DNA of 9,327 nt from Synergistes sp. GTDB lineage: Bacteria > Synergistota > Synergistia > Synergistales > Synergistaceae. The stretch's first letter is position 1, and every line of letters begins with the position of its first letter. The stretch is taken from NCBI GenBank assembly GCA_016288355.1, contig JAEEYY010000121.1, positions 1-9,327 of the forward strand, written 5' to 3'. Under the pieces are notes generated by a model, which was given only the letters and a program-made list of their open reading frames with translations, searched no databases and was not told the DNA's origin. A program made the translations under genes and the position numbers. Shown in pieces: positions 6,542 to 9,327 of this stretch.

Positions 6542-7153
6542 ATGAGTCAGATAAACAACAGCACCACTGCCGCCGTCTCTGCAGCGGCAGGGGTATCGGA
6601 TGCACGCGGCGGCAGTCCGGATTTGGCTATGGGAAAGCTGGATCTGGCCTGCAAGAGCAAGGCGGAAGCGCAGCAGTATATTGGTCAGATTGAGACAGCG
6701 CAGGCGAAAAAGCAGGACTGCGCAACAGCCCTTCGCTCAGCCCGCAGCCTGCGACGGGGTGTGCGGGGCCGTGCCACCCAGTCAGAGTACGCCCGCGCAG
6801 TGGCGGCGTGCAAGCATGCGCGCGCAGGTACCGGGAGCGTCCCCGTATGGCTCCTGAAATTCTGCAAGAGCCACGGCATCAATGTCGAAACACCGACGAC
6901 CGTTTCCGACGAATCGAGGGATACCTGGTCCGACGCCCTTGACATGCTGGAAAAGATGCAGGTGCTCAATGCCGTCTGCGATGAAGCCGGGATCGACATG
7001 CCTGTCTCTGCGGATAAGGACGCTAACAGACAGGAATGGGAAAGGGTCATGGTCGACCTGCAAAACCGTATAGACTCCATCGGCGCGGAGATCCATGCCA
7101 AAATGCGGCAGATACAGAACTGCATTGGAGAATACGATAGTTATACACAGTAA
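6542..7153 (+). CDS. EspA/SseB-like protein (possible type III secretion filament or tip protein), 203 aa
   Basis: The ATG at 6542 has GGAG at 6530-6533 (8-nt spacing). The protein has no Sec signal. Its N-terminus is a Ser/Thr/Ala-rich run (NNSTTAAVSAAAGVS), like the unstructured secretion signals of type III substrates and similar in style to the start of EspA (from memory). A helical region follows (about 28-95), then VPVWLLKFCKSHGINV (100-115), which aligns by eye with the VPEDVIKYMRDNGI segment I recall from Salmonella SseB. The C-terminus is a long amphipathic helix (about 158-203, ..QEWERVMVDLQNRIDSIGAEI) in the place of the EspA/SseB coiled-coil helix. These comparisons are from memory and no search was run. 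The hydrophobic central helix of EspA is not obvious here. Cysteines are unusually frequent (37, 60, 90, 108, 146, 194). No secretion apparatus genes are visible nearby. It could alternatively be an unrelated helical protein. Confidence 0.5.
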   Translation: MSQINNSTTAAVSAAAGVSDARGGSPDLAMGKLDLACKSKAEAQQYIGQIETAQAKKQDCATALRSARSLRRGVRGRATQSEYARAVAACKHARAGTGSVPVWLLKFCKSHGINVETPTTVSDESRDTWSDALDMLEKMQVLNAVCDEAGIDMPVSADKDANRQEWERVMVDLQNRIDSIGAEIHAKMRQIQNCIGEYDSYTQ

Positions 7154-7156
7154 GGG

Positions 7157-7175
7157 CCGCTGAAGCGGGACTTTT
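7157..7175 (+). terminator. Weak hairpin plus T-run after the EspA/SseB-like gene
   Basis: CCGC (7157-7160) pairs with GCGG (7165-7168) around a TGAA loop, and TTTT follows at 7172-7175. It begins 3 bases after the stop codon. The stem is only 4 bp, so this is a weak candidate. Confidence 0.3.
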
Positions 7176-7369
7176 CATGGCGGTAGGCTTGGTTTGCGCG
7201 TGAGTCCTGACGGGGCTTGCAGGAAGACGGGGGCGAACGGTTGCGGGCAGTGGTTGAAGCGCGTGTGCGCGTCCCGCCTTGCTTTTACGGGCTTTTTATG
7301 GCAACAGAAATACGGGTGCTCTACGGCCCGCAGTGTGCGCCGGGAGCTCTCTTTCAAGGAGTGTAGAAA

Positions 7370-7675
7370 ATGCAGTGTCCTAATTGTGCAAATGAAGTGT
7401 CTTCCATGGCTGTTGCCTGCCCCCATTGCGGCCATCCAATCAATGACCCGTTGGCCGGCGCAAGCCCCAAAAGCCGTCTTGCGGCGGCCCTGCTGTGCTT
7501 CTTTTTCGGCGGGCTGGGTATCCATCGTTTTTATGTGGGCAAGGTCGGCACCGGCATATTGATGGTGCTGACCCTCGGCGGCCTGGGTCTCTGGGCGCTC
7601 ATTGACTTTATCATCATTTGCTGCGGCAGTTTCAAGGATTCCAAGGGGTTGCCGCTCCTAGTCTGGAACAGGTAA
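7370..7675 (+). CDS. TM2-domain membrane protein with N-terminal zinc ribbon (101 aa)
   Basis: The ATG at 7370 follows a perfect AAGGAG at 7356-7361 with 8-nt spacing. Residues 3-20 carry two C-x2-C knuckles (C3, C6, C17, C20), as in small zinc ribbons. A linker leads to a TM2 domain: first helix about 36-50, then the diagnostic turn GIHRFYVGKVGTGIL (50-64), and a second helix about 61-85 with GGLGLWALIDFIII. TM2 proteins are small two-helix inner-membrane proteins of unclear function; a fused zinc ribbon is a common arrangement. There is no signal peptide, so the ribbon is presumably cytoplasmic. The gene stands alone, with 216 bases before it and 94 after it. The family assignment is confident; the role is unknown. 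Confidence 0.93.
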   Translation: MQCPNCANEVSSMAVACPHCGHPINDPLAGASPKSRLAAALLCFFFGGLGIHRFYVGKVGTGILMVLTLGGLGLWALIDFIIICCGSFKDSKGLPLLVWNR

Positions 7676-7705
7676 CATCCCCCCATATCCCGCGGGCGGG
7701 AGAAC

Positions 7706-7743
7706 GGGCTGCCGGCAGCCCTGCATGCATGACGACCGTCATG
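7706..7743. repeat. Cluster of inverted repeats between the TM2 gene and the first AT-rich gene
   Basis: A perfect 16-bp palindrome (GGGCTGCCGGCAGCCC, 7706-7721) is followed by TGCATGCA (7722-7729) and by CATGACG/CGTCATG (7728-7743, centre AC). No T-run follows. The cluster sits where base composition switches from GC-rich to AT-rich. It could end the TM2 transcript, bind a regulator of the next gene, or mark an insertion junction. Confidence 0.5.
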
Positions 7744-7769
7744 CCTGAAATGGAATTAGGAGTCTTCCA

Positions 7770-8285
7770 ATGCGCATTAAGACTTTTGTTTCACTGATGT
7801 CTGTCTTTCTTTTTATTTTTTCTCTGAATACAGCCATAGCAAAACCAGTGGCATATGATGTCAAGGAATACAAAGAACATGGTGAGATAGACAAGATACG
7901 ATGTGACTCAACAAAAACATATATTTTTCACCTTGGCGATTTCGGCAATTTTTATGTCGATTTTACTGCTAAAAACAACAAAGTAGTAAAAGTGACAGAT
8001 GTTAATTATTGGTTCTGGGCTGACAAGGATTATAATGGCGATGAGGGAATTTTTCAGCTGAAGCCGACAAAAGAAATTGAAAAGGCCGACTGGATTGTAA
8101 AAAACAAAGAAATCAGGCTTGTCGAATCAAGTGATTATAAAATCAAGAGTCTGCCTGATACGCCTTCCGACGAAAATATTATTTTCAAAGCGGAAATTCT
8201 ATTCAATGAAATTATGCCTGATGGTTCAATATCACCAGAGCAAGAACGTATTGTGCAGTGTGTGCGGGCGAGTGTAAGAAAGTAA
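7770..8285 (+). CDS. AT-rich exported protein of unknown function, paralog 1 (171 aa)
   Basis: The ATG at 7770 follows TTAGGAG (about 7756-7762, 7-nt spacing). A signal peptide (1-24, cleavage after AIA) precedes a 147-residue mature protein beginning KPVAYDVKEYKEHGEIDKIRC. Its hallmark is NYWFWADKDYNGD (79-91). The DKDYNGD part resembles the start of a calcium-binding loop (D-x-D-x-N-G) but lacks the full EF-hand spacing. Two cysteines, 45 and 164, are shared with the paralog downstream and could form a disulfide. There is no lipobox and no further membrane helix, so it is probably periplasmic or secreted. Base composition is far more AT-rich than anything to its left, suggesting recent acquisition. 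I do not recognise the family and give no function. Confidence 0.85.
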   Translation: MRIKTFVSLMSVFLFIFSLNTAIAKPVAYDVKEYKEHGEIDKIRCDSTKTYIFHLGDFGNFYVDFTAKNNKVVKVTDVNYWFWADKDYNGDEGIFQLKPTKEIEKADWIVKNKEIRLVESSDYKIKSLPDTPSDENIIFKAEILFNEIMPDGSISPEQERIVQCVRASVRK

Positions 8286-8411
8286 TACCAAACAGACATT
8301 GGCAACGCTAAAGCTTCATGATGTGCTGCCCTGCACGGATAGGTTAAGGTGCGGCTTCCTCTGTGCAGCAGGCAACCTCTCCGTGAAGGCGGATACAGCC
8401 CGCAGGCCTGC
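8286..8411. other. GC-richer spacer with inverted repeats between the two AT-rich paralogs
   Basis: The spacer is visibly richer in G and C than the genes on either side. CTGCAC (8331-8336) can pair with GTGCAG (8363-8368). AGCAGGC (8367-8373) is inverted as GCCTGCT (8406-8412), the second arm touching the -35 box of the next promoter. No terminator with a T-run is seen after the first paralog. Confidence 0.4.
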
Positions 8412-8440
8412 TTGATATGCTTTGCGTTCCTCTTTATTCT
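8412..8440 (+). promoter_or_regulatory. Candidate sigma-70 promoter for the second paralog
   Basis: TTGATA (8412-8417, five of six consensus) and TATTCT (8435-8440, four of six) are separated by exactly 17 bp. RNA would start near 8447, about 27 nt before the ATG at 8474. The second paralog can therefore be expressed independently of the first. Confidence 0.5.
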
Positions 8441-8473
8441 TTCACAAACGCACTCGTATTAAGGAGTTTACAA

Positions 8474-8980
8474 ATGTATACAAAAGTAGTTCTCACTCTG
8501 ATGGCTGTTTTTCTATCAATCAATTCAGCTCTGGCAAAACCCATAGTTTCAGATGTCAAAGAATATAAAAATCATGGTGAAATAGATAAGATACAATGTG
8601 ACGAAACAAATTCAATTGAAGTCAAACTTGGAGATGTATGTAATTTTTATGTCGATTTTTCTACTAAAAATAATAAAACAGCCATTATAACTGATATTAA
8701 TTATTGGTTCTGGGCTGATAAAGATTATAATGGTGATGATAAAATTTTTTCTCTTAACCCTACAAAGGAGATTGAAGCTTCAAACTGGACTGTAAAAAAT
8801 GAAAAAATGATGATTGCAGAATCAACTGATTATAAAATCAAAAGTTTACCGGATAAATCTTCTGATGAAAATATTATTTTTAAATCAGAGATTTTATACA
8901 AGAAAGTTTTGGCTGATGGTTCAGTATCAAGCGATAAAGAACGTACTGTACAGTGTGTTCGCGTTCGCGTCAAAAAATAG
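8474..8980 (+). CDS. AT-rich exported protein of unknown function, paralog 2 (168 aa)
   Basis: The ATG at 8474 has AAGGAG at 8461-8466 (7-nt spacing). The open frame reaches back to an ATG at 8417, but that one overlaps the promoter and lacks a ribosome site. A signal peptide (1-21, cleavage after ALA) precedes a 147-residue mature protein, exactly the length of paralog 1. The two align without gaps at roughly 64 percent identity by hand count. The block NYWFWADKDYNGD (76-88) is unchanged, as are DYKIKSLPD and DENIIFK. Cysteines 42 and 161 match those of paralog 1, and there is an extra Cys at 56. This copy is even more AT-rich than paralog 1, so the duplication is not very recent or the copies arrived separately. 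It ends 23 bases before a strong terminator. Confidence 0.87.
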   Translation: MYTKVVLTLMAVFLSINSALAKPIVSDVKEYKNHGEIDKIQCDETNSIEVKLGDVCNFYVDFSTKNNKTAIITDINYWFWADKDYNGDDKIFSLNPTKEIEASNWTVKNEKMMIAESTDYKIKSLPDKSSDENIIFKSEILYKKVLADGSVSSDKERTVQCVRVRVKK

Positions 8981-9003
8981 TTAATCTCTATCAAATACTA
9001 TTT

Positions 9004-9037
9004 AAGCGACTCTCATTTCGAGGGTCGCTTTCTTATT
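9004..9037 (+). terminator. Intrinsic terminator after the paralog pair
   Basis: AAGCGACTCTC (9004-9014) pairs with GAGGGTCGCTT (9020-9030) in an 11-bp stem with one T-G wobble and a 5-nt loop. It is followed by TCTTATT (9031-9037). This is the clearest intrinsic terminator in the window and ends the transcript of the second paralog. Confidence 0.85.
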
Positions 9038-9327
9038 CACTCCACCTTCATACGCATCCCCTCCACCTTATCCCTCCTAGATGGACCTCTTACCTTCCCT
9101 CCGGTTGGCAGTCCAATACCAGCAATTCCTGCTATGCTCCACATGCAGGGCATACGCCCTGAAATTCCTTTTGTTTCATTATGTGAACATTTTGGTAAGT
9201 GGGCAAGTGCATGCTCGCCATGAGGAACGTAACGCACTCTGCTATGCTAACAGCTTGCTAACCATGCCAAGGGCGGACTCAATCCCAGAAAAAGCGCTCC
9301 AGATAACGATTACGCAAGTGGTTAGCA
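9038..9327. other. Right-end region without a supported gene; short repeats at its end
   Basis: No open frame here has a ribosome site or a recognisable product. TGCTAAC occurs twice as a direct repeat (9245-9251, 9256-9262). The second copy, extended to TGCTAACCA (9256-9264), is inverted as TGGTTAGCA at the very edge (9319-9327). A small hairpin, CAGGGC/GCCCTG, lies at 9146-9161. On the reverse strand, frames entering from the right edge stop at 9279 and 9242, so the 3' end of a leftward gene could enter here, but 15-27 residues are too few to identify. Confidence 0.4.

Noticed and set aside
7269..7297. CCCG/CGGG hairpin followed by TTTTT as a terminator before the TM2 gene
   Set aside because: Only four base pairs with an 11-base loop; too weak to support.
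9132..9179. Reverse-strand peptide ending ..GVCPACGA before an amber stop, as a zinc-ribbon remnant
   Set aside because: Only 15 codons, no ribosome site and no continuation after the stop; a C-x2-C pair alone is weak evidence.
9037..9237. Reverse-strand open frame of 66 codons in the right-end region
   Set aside because: No ribosome site, no recognisable product, and it runs into the terminator of the paralog pair.
1..9327. CRISPR array, rRNA or tRNA genes
   Set aside because: No regularly spaced repeats and no recognisable tRNA cloverleaf or rRNA segments were seen on either strand.

Overview
This window is GC-rich Gram-negative-type DNA for most of its length. It has many Sec signal peptides, frequent strong AAGGAG-type ribosome sites and only one recognised transport gene. 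The protein style (an MFS porter, a DUF2207 membrane protein, conserved secreted proteins of unknown function and one protein resembling type III secretion filament proteins) would fit a host-associated Desulfovibrionaceae-like bacterium such as Bilophila or Desulfovibrio. That placement is an inference with no marker gene behind it.

Layout. At the left edge, the start of an MFS transporter reads leftward (1-280). A divergent promoter region of about 240 bases separates it from a rightward DUF2207 membrane protein with a Gly/Ser tail (522-2456). Three rightward genes follow for exported proteins of unknown function (2573-3541, 3603-4352, 4480-5121). They are closely spaced, each with its own ribosome site and signal peptide. 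A perfect 28-bp palindrome follows the last of them.

From 5122 to about 5989 there is almost no convincing coding sequence: several GC-rich hairpins and one tiny signal-peptide-like ORF with a very strong ribosome site (5523-5594). From 5990 coding character returns. A gene of unknown function that may have lost its 5' end (5990-6523) lies 18 bases before a gene (6542-7153) whose product has the layout of the EspA/SseB type III secretion filament family. A small zinc-ribbon plus TM2-domain membrane protein comes next (7370-7675).

The right part changes sharply in composition. Two tandem AT-rich genes (7770-8285 and 8474-8980) encode exported paralogs with equal-length mature proteins and an invariant aromatic/acidic block. 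They look like a horizontally acquired duplicated pair and end at a clear intrinsic terminator (9004-9037). The last 290 bases hold no supported gene but contain short direct and inverted repeats.

No complete pathway is visible. The common theme is the cell envelope: seven of the nine larger genes encode a membrane protein or an exported protein. The most interesting material is the unexplained secreted families, the isolated EspA/SseB-like protein with its possibly decayed partner, and the AT-rich paralog pair.
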